The position numbers were made by a program, and so were the translations under genes. Positions 28,064 through 40,059 of a stretch of 64,000 nucleotides of DNA are shown here, piece by piece. Within the stretch, counting starts at the first letter, position 1; each line of letters starts with the position of its first letter. The notes below the pieces were generated by a model. The model was not told the origin of the DNA, did no database searches, and worked only from the letters and a program-made list of their open reading frames with translations. The DNA is from Amphiduros pacificus (taxonomy: Eukaryota; Annelida; Polychaeta; Phyllodocida; Hesionidae). The stretch is taken from assembly GCA_949316495.1 (NCBI GenBank), contig OX439001.1, positions 56,024,556-56,088,555 on the forward strand. The letters are read 5' to 3'.

Positions 28064-30597
28064 GTGGTGAACATGATGATATTCCATTAATATCTTAAAG
28101 GAATATCAATGTTCATTCCACAGATATCAAAGTCAAGTTTGGATTTGTTAATTCACACTGTTGCTACAATACAAGAGTCTTTGTGATACAATACAAGTGT
28201 TAGTCAAACATGGCCACATGCTTGTCACACAAAAAGGGAGATTTCTCCATCATTCAAAAATGGATGGCCAAGTCCCTGTTGGTCGCGACCATTGAGGTTT
28301 CTTGGCTTTCAAGAGATGGTTTGTTATAGGCAGGACAGCGCAGTATGAATGGCGTGTATTTTCATTGTAGTTGTGCTTTGTAAGGGGCGGCTGTGGCACA
28401 TCCTGGTCGCCTGCCACTGCCCACCACCCACTACATTCCCTGTCGCCTGTCCTAAACCCCTAAATCCTTCATCTGACCACATACTCACAGCCAGGAAAGG
28501 ACCCATCCATAACCCAAGACACACCCAGTTAGCACCAAAATACATCATCCAAAAGATACTGGACAAGAATTCATTGTGGGCACAGCTTGGAGAGGGCAGG
28601 GATTGCTGGTGATAAGGATTACGCAGTTACCAAGCTGCATAAATAGTCCGGATGAATCAACATTATCCAGGTCACTGCCAGTTACTAATCACTGCCTTAC
28701 CAGATGTACCAATGAGATCATAGAATGAACCAATATGCATTGATTTTCTCTGTTCTCTCCACCCTCCCATTTCCCCTTTTTCATTTTCTTGAATGTTGTT
28801 TGTATCCACAAGAATCTTGTGAATGCAGTGCTTCTTCATATAATTTTGAATTTCTGCCTTAAGCTGGGAGGGGATTAGGCGAGCCAAACATCATGTCAAC
28901 GCATGTCTTGAGGCTACAATTTTCAAAATTGTCATTTCAATATCTGTGACAGAATTTCATGAATTTTCTTTGCCGCCCCATTTTTCTTGCCTATCTGGGT
29001 GACATGCAAGATCTGACTTTGCTAATGTAATACCGAATTTACAATTTTCAGCATGTTCACTGTCAGCCAAATCTCTGTGATCTGATCTCGCTACTATTTA
29101 CCATAACTACATCTATCTCCTTGTCAATCACTGCTTTATGCCCGTGCAATTAAAATTGCATTAAATTCCTCCCAATTTGCCTGACAAAAAATTGATGCAT
29201 TATATTCATTACCACAGAGCAAATGAAATTTTGCCTATCATTATCCCTATATGTAAATACAGCTATGGGCACCACAATTAAAATGCCTCATATGAACAAG
29301 ATTCCCTCAAATCTAATCCAATTACTGCAGAAGAAACCAAGATCACTTGAATATCGAATGGCAATTATAATGTCCACCGAAATTGGATATATGAAAAGCC
29401 CGAGTGATCCGTAGTATATAAATCTACACTGATTTGTAATAAGGTTTCCAAGCTATGGTACACTGCCCCAGCCAAATATAGATTAAACTCTGACAAGATT
29501 TATTGTCATTTGTGAACTTGTATTGTAGGATATTCAGTTTGTTTATGTTGCAATCTATTCAGCTTGATATAATTTTTGCATTGATTTGTGTATCCTTGAC
29601 AAATGCTTTAACCAAGTCATTATACTGTGTACAACATGACTAAGATGTATATCATAAACTAACAGTTGTTATATTCATGTTATCAAGTCAAATTATTAAC
29701 CATGACTTGGTGACCTAACCAAAGACCTATTTTAATGATTTAAATTAAAATATAACATAATTAATGCCAATAATCAACTAGCTAATAATTACCACAAAAC
29801 AAAAAATGCCAGGACAGAGATTTATTTGACAAGCATAAAGGTGGTAATTGTGGTGACAGAAGATGTCAAGCAGAGAGATACTACCTGGTGATGAGAAGAG
29901 GATCAGGTATGGCAGCCCTGCCTGAAATCTCATACTTGGGTGACATGTGGCCAGAAAGAGGTAGAATGTCAACCACCTGAGTGTGGGGGGGTCCTGGCGA
30001 TGCCATGCAATGCTTATAGGATCCCATCTGACTGATCTAATAATACATACCCCTCCTACTTAGTAACATATCAGCGCAGTAATCACTAAATCCCCTGCCT
30101 GATTACATCATGTTTAATCAACATTTACTTGCATTAAGACTTGAACTGTATGTGCTGTTAGTCAAATATTGAGCTGATGATTTGTTGACTCGGTGATAAG
30201 AAGCCCCACATCTGCCTGTAGTAGCAGGCAGAAGGCCTACTTCCATAACATGTCCGCCATATCTTTGTTGTTGTACCAGTTTCTCTCATTTGTGGGGCTT
30301 CCAATTTTCCCTCTTTTAGCTGGCTTTTTGACTGTGGCAACAATAGTTATAGATGTATTTGTGTATGCCTTGAAGGCTTTTATACATGTTCAGTGATCTG
30401 CTCTTTGTAAATAAATATCAACAATATTACTTCCATTCTCTGGCACCTGTCAAACAGAATGTGTTATGTGGGGTCATTTCTATTCAATTATAAGTACATT
30501 CTTTGTTAGCATGGTTAGTGTATCCAATAATGTGAAAATAAACAAAAGGCAAAACAAAAAAAGGAAAATTATTTTTGAGCAAGGGTTAGAAACTTGT

Positions 30598-30603
30598 CAT
30601 GCA
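30598..30603 (-). promoter_or_regulatory. TGCATG (RBFOX-type) site, distal downstream
   Basis: This is a second TGCATG on the gene strand, about 223 nt downstream of the microexon. It lies within the usual range of RBFOX intronic sites, but function is only inferred. Confidence 0.3.
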
Positions 30604-30742
30604 CTTCCAGTGATGGGTTGTAGTTTCAACAAATTTATCATACAATTTACAACTGAGAACAAATTTACAAACACACTCACCTTGCCAATAAACATGACAA
30701 ACAATACAGGATCTACAGTTTTGCAGGATGAATTTTTATTAC

Positions 30743-30748
30743 CATGCA
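30743..30748 (-). promoter_or_regulatory. TGCATG (RBFOX-type) site downstream of microexon
   Basis: On the gene strand this hexamer reads TGCATG and lies about 78 nt downstream of the microexon 5' splice site. UGCAUG is the RBFOX binding motif, and sites in this position usually promote inclusion. Two more TGCATG copies on the same strand flank the microexon. The hexamer is fairly frequent in this window, so a single copy proves nothing. Confidence 0.4.
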
Positions 30749-30826
30749 GAGAAATTGACAGGATGCAATTAATTTATAAGAAACAGAAAATAAAGATAGG
30801 TTTTCAAATAATTTTTTTCTATTTAC

Positions 30827-30850
30827 CTTAACTTCTCGCCCGCACACCTC
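30827..30850 (-). CDS. MSI: 24-nt in-frame microexon inserted in Musashi RRM2
   Basis: This is a minus-strand microexon of exactly 24 nt encoding EVCGREVK, phase 0 on both sides. It lies between the exons ending FGK and beginning IEDAML, which are also phase 0. The 3' splice site has a long pyrimidine-rich tract (ttctgtttttgcttgttcctctag) and the 5' site is AAG/gtaaat, close to consensus. Inclusion would place eight residues between alpha-helix 1 and beta-strand 2 of RRM2. The last inserted residue is Lys, so beta-strand 2 still reads K-IEDAML. I do not recall this insertion in vertebrate or fly Musashi, so it is probably alternatively spliced. The joint agreement of phase, length, position and both splice sites supports it. 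A chance pseudo-exon remains possible, since no transcript data were available. Confidence 0.78.
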
Positions 30851-30890
30851 CTAGAGGAACAAGCAAAAACAGAAAACAACCATCAGAAAA
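30851..30890 (-). promoter_or_regulatory. 3' splice site region of the Musashi microexon
   Basis: On the minus strand this stretch is T/C-rich and ends in ctctag at the microexon. A TGC lies about 15 nt upstream of the exon, inside the pyrimidine tract. UGC just upstream of the 3' splice site is the known recognition feature of microexons activated by SRRM3/SRRM4-type eMIC proteins in animal neurons. A ctgat that could serve as branch point lies about 33 nt upstream. The link to an eMIC factor is inferred from motif position only. Confidence 0.6.
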
Positions 30891-30915
30891 GGACATACAC
30901 AGAATCACATCAAGA

Positions 30916-30921
30916 CATGCA
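30916..30921 (-). promoter_or_regulatory. TGCATG (RBFOX-type) site upstream of microexon
   Basis: TGCATG on the gene strand, about 66 nt upstream of the microexon 3' splice site. An RBFOX site in this position would be expected to repress inclusion, so the flanking arrangement could give cell-type switching. Inferred from motif only. Confidence 0.3.
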
Positions 30922-33900
30922 AAGCATTCATCAAAATAAAATATGAATCTTTTTTTTAAAACTTTACATTATCAATCTATATCTCAATTACAGAGGGAAT
31001 CTCCTGTTTCTTATATTGGATTTTAAAGCAAACAGGCACCAGTAGTGCAAACAAAAAGCCAATTAATCAACAAGAGGTTTTTAATTTGATGCCATTTTCA
31101 GTTTAGAAAGGGGTCGGTACTTTAGACAAGAGAATTTGGCACCATTCCCAAAGGGTGCAGTATCAGTAGTGGCCACGTTCTAGTTCCACCCATTCTCCTA
31201 CTATCCAGGCATCTATTTATCTGACCGCAGCTCTAGGAGTGGGCAAGTGAAAAATGGTCGCCAATTTTATCACTCTACGGGTCCCCAGTGGCTTTTCAGG
31301 AGCTATGACTGGTAGATGCCATTCTGTAGTTGCATTGATGGAAGGGACAGATAAGATCATTATAGTTACACAATGGGACCCTCCTAAGATATTATTGACC
31401 CACACCAAATGGGATTCCTCTTATTTGCTATTTGACACTGAGAAACGGGTAGAGCATCATTGTTTTATGACACCATTGTTTACGGCCTGTGTGAACCACT
31501 GACTATACCTAGAAACTCCCAGTCCCAAAGGTATAGCACTAATCAAAACTGGGAACCATTAATTGTACATATTATTAATAACAAATCAAAACACATCAAT
31601 CAAACCTGAGATGAGATGTGATGACCATTCCAGTCATTGTATCCCCCTTTTATAGAGTACACTGTGATTGTCTATGTGGAGCAGTATATGTCCAGTATGA
31701 GGGTTCAAGGGGGACAATGGAGTGACGGAGAGTGCTGGATGCTGCTATCATGGCATCTTCACAGCTAAGCCCCTCTCCCCAGCATCACACCAGCCTAATC
31801 CACACTCACACTGCTCCTTGTTCCTAAATATTATCTTTTACGAGTGCTACATGCACTAAAGGGAGCCGGTAGTATCTTTGCCAAACAGATATGCATACCA
31901 AGGCCATTTTAGACCACTGTTTATGCCAGGGCTACACCGTTGCCTTTGCAATAATTTTTGGCGTTATCTCTCGCGGCCATGACCCATCCTCACTTTGGGT
32001 ATCTGCAACAAGCGCTGAAGCTGGCTCACTCTGAATTGCTATGCTAAAATGTGCAATATCTATCAAATAAGATCCCCCTAAATGTGTGCAATATATACAA
32101 ATAAGAACCAACAAGAATTGTGGACTTATTTGAGGATATCAATATTGACCTGCGATATTTCATAGACTGCTGCTCTTCTATTTGTTCATGTGAGCTCCCT
32201 ATATACAGAACCACAATCAATAATACAGTATTTCTGTAAACAGATCTGTCAAGTTTTAGATACACATTGCCGCAATATTTCTGTTTACTTTAAAATAAAT
32301 ATGATGCAATGGAAAGTTGACACCATTATATTGATTATAAATGTGTATGATATCTATCTGTGACATGTGTTGTGGGAGAAGCTTTCAGCATTTTGCAGCA
32401 ATTCTGTACATAATGCCAAGAAACAATATCATGGACTTGTATTTCTACCTGTCTGCATTTTATCAAAACGATCAGGTTGAGATAATTTCCTTTAATCTGA
32501 GGCAAATTAAGTCTTTAATTGATGCCTGAGTATACATGTTCAGAATACAAAGAAACTGGAGACACAAACTTCATTTGACAGGCATGTATGCTTAGATGCA
32601 TTTGCTACCATTTCACATAGAGACTTTTTTAAATTAGCGTTTCCCACAGACCTTCAATAAGTGGATATGGATTCAGTGAATGCAAAAATTGCAGGGCAGA
32701 GTCTATATGCCAGTGGAATAAAACCTTGGCACCATGTGTTTCTGACAGATGCTGTCACAGTCTTGTAGTTTGTGTTTGTGAACTGCTCTCCTGAAGACTG
32801 GTCTTGTCACAGCCCAATACTTGAGCCTAGAGAACTGCTCGCTTCGCTTTGAGCTTTATGACAATGTCAGTATAGGGTCAGGTATGAGCTCTTTCCAACA
32901 GACAAGTGGCCCAGTCATCACCTCACATTTTCATGATGATAATTAGATAGCAGGCGTGTGCAATTTGCTTGTGGCTTACTGGAGGCCAATCTAGAGGGCA
33001 GAGAATCTGGTGACTGACATTGCATGATCCTGCCCACTTATCCACTGCTAACCATTCACAACTATACTTTAATCTTAAAAGACTTCACTGCAATGTCTCT
33101 CCATTCAGACTTTTCTCATCTTTCTTGCCAAATCTCTTTATTCTCTTAATTTGGCTACATGCAGTCATTTTAATATGTTTTTCCTATTTTTGATCTGTTG
33201 TTTTTGTTGTGTCTATCTCCACTAAACCACATTCATGCCAAAAAAGATACCAAAAAGCCCATAACTACTTTGCTATTATTCACCCATTCGCACACCTCAT
33301 CTTTTGTCTTGGAATGGTCTGAAGTGACTCTTCGTGCACGGCAGTTGCACAGCTTCATGCCTTGGCACTGTTTCAACTACCTACGATAACTACCAAGAAA
33401 ATTTGAAAAGCACCTCTGGGATCGATACAAAATGATCTAGAATTGACTTCTCCCAAGCAGGGCCCATGGTTTGAATTGTGAAGTTCATGCGATGCCATAG
33501 ACTACTGTTCAGCTGGAGACTTATTTTAGCCATTTGTTTGCATGCTCAATCCTCTTTCCTCCCCCCTAACTTCCACATCCCCCCCCCCAAAATGAGACTC
33601 TAGCTGTCCTTGCTCGCATCAATCTATGGCCTGTTTACATTTGTTTTCACGATTTTTCAGACTGCTGCCTCACAAATACTGCAGGCTTTTGCCTCTGTCC
33701 ACATGGAAAGTGGAAAACAATTGTCATTTTTTTGCCACAAGGCCCTCCTCACACAGTGGCATAGTTTGGGCATGATAATACAAAAACACACCAATTGTTT
33801 AAATATTACGAGAGCACATTTCTTGGGAACCATATTTGCCTCCACAATACAACTGTTACAAATGAGCAATGATAAAGCTGGGTGCCATATCTTATTGCAA

Positions 33901-36427
33901 TCTCCAACAAATCACCCAGGGAAATGTAGTTTTCACTCAAATGATATGGGTTTGCAAAGACTCAACAATGAATACTGCTTTCCTCACAACACTTGTATCT
34001 CGATTATTAAGCACTACGAATGATATAAATGTTTTGTAATGGCATTCTATAATGCATATTTGTGCTAAGCACCAGCACTATCGAGTCGCTTCCAGATTGG
34101 GCTATTTGGGTCCGCCTGGTGGGCTGTCTGTACACTACATCTCCAGAAGACCTATCTCAGCCTCTGATAAGTCCAATTACGTTGGGGCGTGGAACACTAA
34201 GCATGCGATTCCTCAACACAAAATTTAGTACCACAACAGTTGCAATCTTTCTCAGTTCCACACCACTCACAGCCAAAACATGCTGCAGATTTCAGGCCTT
34301 CATTCTACAGATTTACCCCCATTCTCTCAGTGATGTGGGCGAAGTTATTTTTTATCTCACTAAATTCTCATCTTGGGACGTATCACCTCTACGAAGGTTA
34401 TTGATCATGAAGCTTCTGCTGTATATCTGGCAATAGTTGCTTCAACTTCAGCTAATTCGTAGCCCAACTAACACATTGTGCAATCCATTACACTGCCCTT
34501 TAAATGTTTACTGCCTCCCCCTTAGGCCTGAGAACTGCTTTCTAATATTAGAAGTGCACTGGAATAGTGGAGGTAATGAATGACAAGTTCACACAATGGA
34601 CTGACCCATATCATCTCATCTAGCACCTGTCACTCCCGTCTACCAAATCAAATTTTTAACTCTATTGAGACAAACATCCAAAAACTGTCACTAATAAAGT
34701 AGTCCTTTACAAAGGCAGATCTTATCAATTCCTATCATATTAACCTATCACCATGAAGACATATATCGGGTAACAAATGTACTTAAGCTTTATGGATTAG
34801 TGATTAAACCTTAAAATAATATTTTTACAAAAGCCACACCTTTGAACATGGTGAATACCAACCCTTCCTTTCATACAAAGTCCGGTAGTATAATTTACTT
34901 AATAGCTCAGTAGACATAAAATGGGGCATTGAGTGCACACGTACTTCGAATTTTAAAAATCTCCCCACAGTTTGACTGCTATTATTGACCTTTTATATGC
35001 TAAGTACCTAGGGGAATTCATGGGGTAAGTGTTCAGCAATTCGTGCCTCTTTGGAATAGCTTCATTCCTTATATATCTAAGGCATCCTGGCCGAAGACCA
35101 CGTGGTGTTGGGCTCTCCCCTGATGCTGTTCCTTGTTTGATTTATGTCTGATGGATCAGTCCCAACAGTGTCTATTTTCCATGTGGCTTCCTGCACAGGA
35201 GAGCCAACATCTCTTGGGCTTCAATTAGGTCGTCATAGTGACCACCAGGTCGCGCATGGTTGGCCATGGGTGTCTAAACACTGTGTTTGCCATGTCCCCC
35301 ACTGCTATTGAGACAGCAGACATTGTCATGAATGTACCTTTCTTCACACCTTTCCTCATCTGAATTGCCTCCTCCTAGCAGTTGACTATTATGGTCCGTG
35401 ACCTACTTCATACTATCCCATCAACCTGAATTTTTTATTATATTGGCCAGCGCTTTCGAAGAAGACTGTATAGGCGCACCCCTTCGGCGACTTTGCACCA
35501 TGTTAAGAAAGCCCTTAATTCATCCTTCAAGATTACCATTCATTGTCGTGTCAAAAGCGTAGCAACATCAGGCTTTTCAAAAGAAGCCTCAGACGGCCAT
35601 TTAGGGCAGCCGAGCTTGCAGGGTAGCCAAGTCTGCCTGCCAAATCTGGCACAGGGGCCATCCTCTCCGCATAAAACACCCGACCTAGAACGGCCTTTCC
35701 CTTGTTATAGGCCTGTCATTGATGTTACTTGCTCATGACAAAACCTCACCATGTAACTGTGTGCGGAGCTCTCATTGACAAAACCCTCACATAGATCTCA
35801 ATCATTGATTTCTCGCGTCCTGTTGACTTCTTTCATGATGATCTCACTGCATATATAAATGAGGCACAATTTATGGTCATTCTTGGCAAGATCACATCTC
35901 AGAAATACTCTCTTCTCATACCACTCTAAAGAGAGCATCCTTCCTTTTCTTCATACACTGTCCCATCATTTCAGATGCAAAGTCAAGTTATTTCACAATG
36001 TTTGAATCATGCTGGAGATAGAAGCTCCTCTACCCTATTAGCTGAGGAATGTGTTTCACCCCAGAATAACTTTGTGAACTCGCATTGTTATGCCATTTTG
36101 TACATTTCATTAATGTTGCTAATGATTCCTAATGACTTCCGTGGCTTTGTACAAAGCTGTGTGTGAAATGTGAAAATAATCAGCTACCACTAATGAGAGA
36201 AAGACAAGAGGGGTTTTTATACTTTTCTGTTTGAAATTTGAATATTTTCTGCAACTGAAGAACTGGTATAAATGATTTCTCTCTGGATCATGGTGTACAA
36301 CACACTGTGATGTATTGTGAATGAAATTTAAACAAACTGATCACATATACTCTTTAAATCTTTTATGAGGATGGCATTTACAGCTTATCAATCAATAATA
36401 TTGTATGCCCTTTCTGTATCTTTTCAG

Positions 36428-36469
36428 CCAACCTGACACAAAGGAAGAATCATTTGACAAAGGCCTATG
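36428..36469 (+). other. 42-nt exon-like unit, opposite strand
   Basis: The plus strand shows gccctttctgtatcttttcag, 42 nt, then gtatgt. Read in phase 1 it encodes ANLTQRKNHLTKAY and exits in phase 1, compatible with the unit at 12146-12273. No family is recognised and no third exon was found. Confidence 0.18.
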
Positions 36470-39400
36470 GTATGTATTGTCTCATTATCTTCATTGTAAA
36501 TGATTGTAGCTCTTTTTAGTTATACTGTACACTACACCTGTTACATGCCTATTTTTTTTATATTTTTCTTTGAAGACTGAAGTATCCTCTGCATAAATTA
36601 AGCTCAAAATAGCCCCAAAAAAATCAACATAGTGAGCTCAGGGTATTCAACAAATTGAATGCATTCAGACCTATTCATTTATGGTCAAATGATTTGTAAG
36701 AGACTGTAGTCTTAATTACATGTGCTGAATAGCTTTACAATAATTGTGATCAACCAATGTAATCTGCAGATTTCATCTAACAGATCTTGCTGTGTGTTTT
36801 AATATTATATGAGGCAGACATTCAAACTGCAAATAACATTTTTGCGACACTCTCGTCCTTGATTCTGAGGATTAGATTTCAAACATGCAATTCTTAGTAA
36901 TTTCATTGTGTTCATGAGTATTATAGCTCAAATGGATGTAGAGTGGGTGGGTTATTATTCCATGTTCTCGGTTTGGAAGTCTACCACATGTACGGCAGCG
37001 AGGTCCGATTTTGGCACAGTGGCCGCCGAGACTTGTGCCGGCCCTGCCCCGGTGCCAATGAGAACGTGATGGTCTTCAAATCCACAATCAATGCACCGTG
37101 TGGGAAAAAGCACGCCTGTTTGCCACAGCTTGACAAGGCTGGTGAATGGCAAATAAAACCTTAGCGTGCTCCTGCTTGGCCTTCGCTTTGAATCCATTTG
37201 CTCTCTGAGCCAGTGTTTTGAACATGTCCTGAGCTCCTACCCTTTGCCTGCTTTTTGAGTGAGACATGCCTGTCCTTGCACTCAGCAAGCACTTGGCTGT
37301 GATATTCACGTTTCATCAGGGGTGCTCCCAGTCAGTCTCATCCCCCACTCCACAGCCAAACATCACTCACTCCAGCCTGCCCACTGGTCATTAAAATTCA
37401 TTTTGATGAACTACTATCAACCAACAAAGAGATGAAATTCACCATGTCATGATTCATTGATCAGATATTTAACCCGCTATGAACAAGTTCTTTTTTAAAA
37501 AGAGAAATGGCAATGTTGTTTGTATGGGGTTTTCATTTGCTTTGTATGGATGTATTTATCATTTGGACACTGATATTTGCCAGATTCATCTTAAAACTGC
37601 GACATCCCTGCACAAAGCGTCTCCTGCTGCACCCCTCATAGAGTAAAGATCGATAAACGCAATTATGTGCAGCCCTCACTGCGGGTGAATCAGAACACCA
37701 CTCTGGAATCAATGCCAGGCATAAATAGGCAATGTGATGTCGGGGCTAAGGGGTGAGGGCTTCCCCTGCTCTGCCTTCTTCACCTCCCCTGGCTGCGACC
37801 ACCGCTTCCTCTAGACTCCCGCTTTATCCTGTCCCCCCTTCCTGCAGTGCCACTTTCTCTCCTTCCAGCCACTCACTTTTATTCTGGAGATGTTTGCCCC
37901 GAGCATGCTGCTTGCTACTTTTTTTGAGAAGTTGTTATCCTCAATTTGTATTGGTTCTGTTTGCACAGAATACACCACATATTGATGTGGGTTGAAGCTA
38001 TTCCATATTATGCAGCATAATTCTATGACGGTACTTTTCACCATAAAGATTACCTTTGCCTCATAAAATGCAATTTTCAAAATCAATGAAAATTGTTATG
38101 TCCCGAATCAATACAGTATTTACTGGCTGAAATTTGACATTCTTACAAACAGATTTTAAATTGTTCCTTACTGAAAATGTAATCACTGAATTTGATTTTA
38201 TAAGCCAACAAATAAAATTGTACAAGCAATTTAATCACATAAACTTTATCTCCTGGCCAATATTGAAGATCTTACTCTGTTACATCAACACTGTTTACAG
38301 AAAGATGCCAGCAATAGTTGATTTGGTAGACTGTGGTAAGATGTTTATTATCATGGTGAACACTTTATTTTATACAAGTGACCATGAATTAGGTTATGAT
38401 CAAATTTTGATGTAAATTTTCACAAAGTAAATAATCATTATCACGGGCACTAATCATTATCACAGGCAACACATGGATTACATCTGTGGAAGTCCACTAC
38501 ATAACATTAAATTAAAAATTATGTTTTCTTCCAAGAGTTGAGAATTTCTCACATGGTGAGAAAAATTATGAAGATAAAAATACAGTTGTGGTGAAAGCTG
38601 ACCACACTAGTGGACAATAAAGCCACACAAGCACTGAGAACGCCTTTCATCACCTTGACTACAACTGAACTGATGAGGGTGTGGGCATGCACCAAAGTCA
38701 GTCATTTTATAAATCATGAAGGTGCTAGGGGGTCTTACCATGTGACCCCTCAAGTACCTAGGAGGCCTTGCGCAATGTTGCCATATCATCAGCACTTTTT
38801 GAAGCCTTCAACACCTCTGATCTTTCTGCCCTCACCTTTGCTGTTACCCACTCTAAAACATGATTTGTCTTCAGCCATTATCTCTTCAGTGAGTTATGAA
38901 CAAACCTGGCAAAATCTGTACTTTATCCCACCCAGCTAAAACACACAACTGAGCCAATGAGAAGGCCTCATAAGAATGCTCATGGGCAGATAGTGTACTG
39001 CCTATTAACTTGATTACTAATATACACCTTTGCCATCGTTAACTTTAAATCTCCATCTAAATTTTTTATGACCAAACTGCTTCTAGGTGAGTGCAGACCG
39101 GTGCCAGCCTTGGGTAGGATGGTAGGACGCCACATACACAAATCATTCTCACAGGCAGAATAGCAATCTCACACACCCTTGTTTTATTTCATTAAGAGTT
39201 GGCACCCAGTCTCTACATCGATTACACCCTCATATTCTAACCAAGGGTAATTATTCCCTTGTGTAATTGGAATTTGCCCATTCCATTAGAAAGGCCTTTA
39301 CCTAGGAGACTCATAGTCCCAAAAACCAGGCTGTACTTCCATTCTGTATATATGCTTGCTAAATCAGCACTCCACTATTTTATGGCATGGTTATGTTTTC

Positions 39401-40035
39401 CTCGTACAGCTGCTCATTTGCTGAAGATATTTGCCATTTAAAAGCTACTTGATGGTAGCAACCCATTCTTGAGACATTCACGTTTACTTAATTAAAAGCA
39501 GTGTGGCAAATGAGGATATTTTCACCTGAGTGGCAACCATGTCAGGTATTTCCCAAGCTTTTAGCTCCTCCAATATCATCCAGTTATATTGCCAACGTTT
39601 GGGCACTTGGGTAAACATGGTTAAAACAACCATGCATGTGTAAATTTGTATTTTGTGACCAAATATTTAGCCCGGACAAAACCCAACAGGGGTTGATTTA
39701 AATGTGCTCACCCAGATGTAAACTGGGTTTCCTTGAATGCATAGACACTGACTGAAGTCTTTACACGTCCATGCTGCGTTCATACACACAAAGTATATGA
39801 GGAGAGCCTCCATTCATCTCTACTGGAGGACACCTCATGCTTTTAAACTGTGCACTTGACAAGTTCTAGCCAAATATTGAAACTGGATGGCTACCATGGC
39901 AGCACCGAATTAAGTACACTATGTTTTTGGAGGGGACCTTTACCATACCCGACTTGTCAACAGTCTATGCCTAGTGAATGCTTGTCCCAAATGTAGACAA
40001 ATATCCCACACTTTTGCCCTGCATATCTTCAGTTT

Positions 40036-40059
40036 TATGTATATATATATATATATATA
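40036..40059. repeat. (TA)n microsatellite
   Basis: Alternating TA over about 24 bp with one interruption. Confidence 0.95.

Larger units (their letters stand above)
24960..30826 (-). other. 5.9-kb Musashi intron between microexon and RRM2 exon
   Basis: This intron separates the 24-nt microexon from the IEDAML exon. It holds a C16-A8 tract at 28040-28063 and a T- and A-rich unique block at about 28860-29420 with several TAAT-type homeodomain core motifs. No further exon was recognised. Two TGCATG sites near the microexon are listed separately. Confidence 0.75.
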
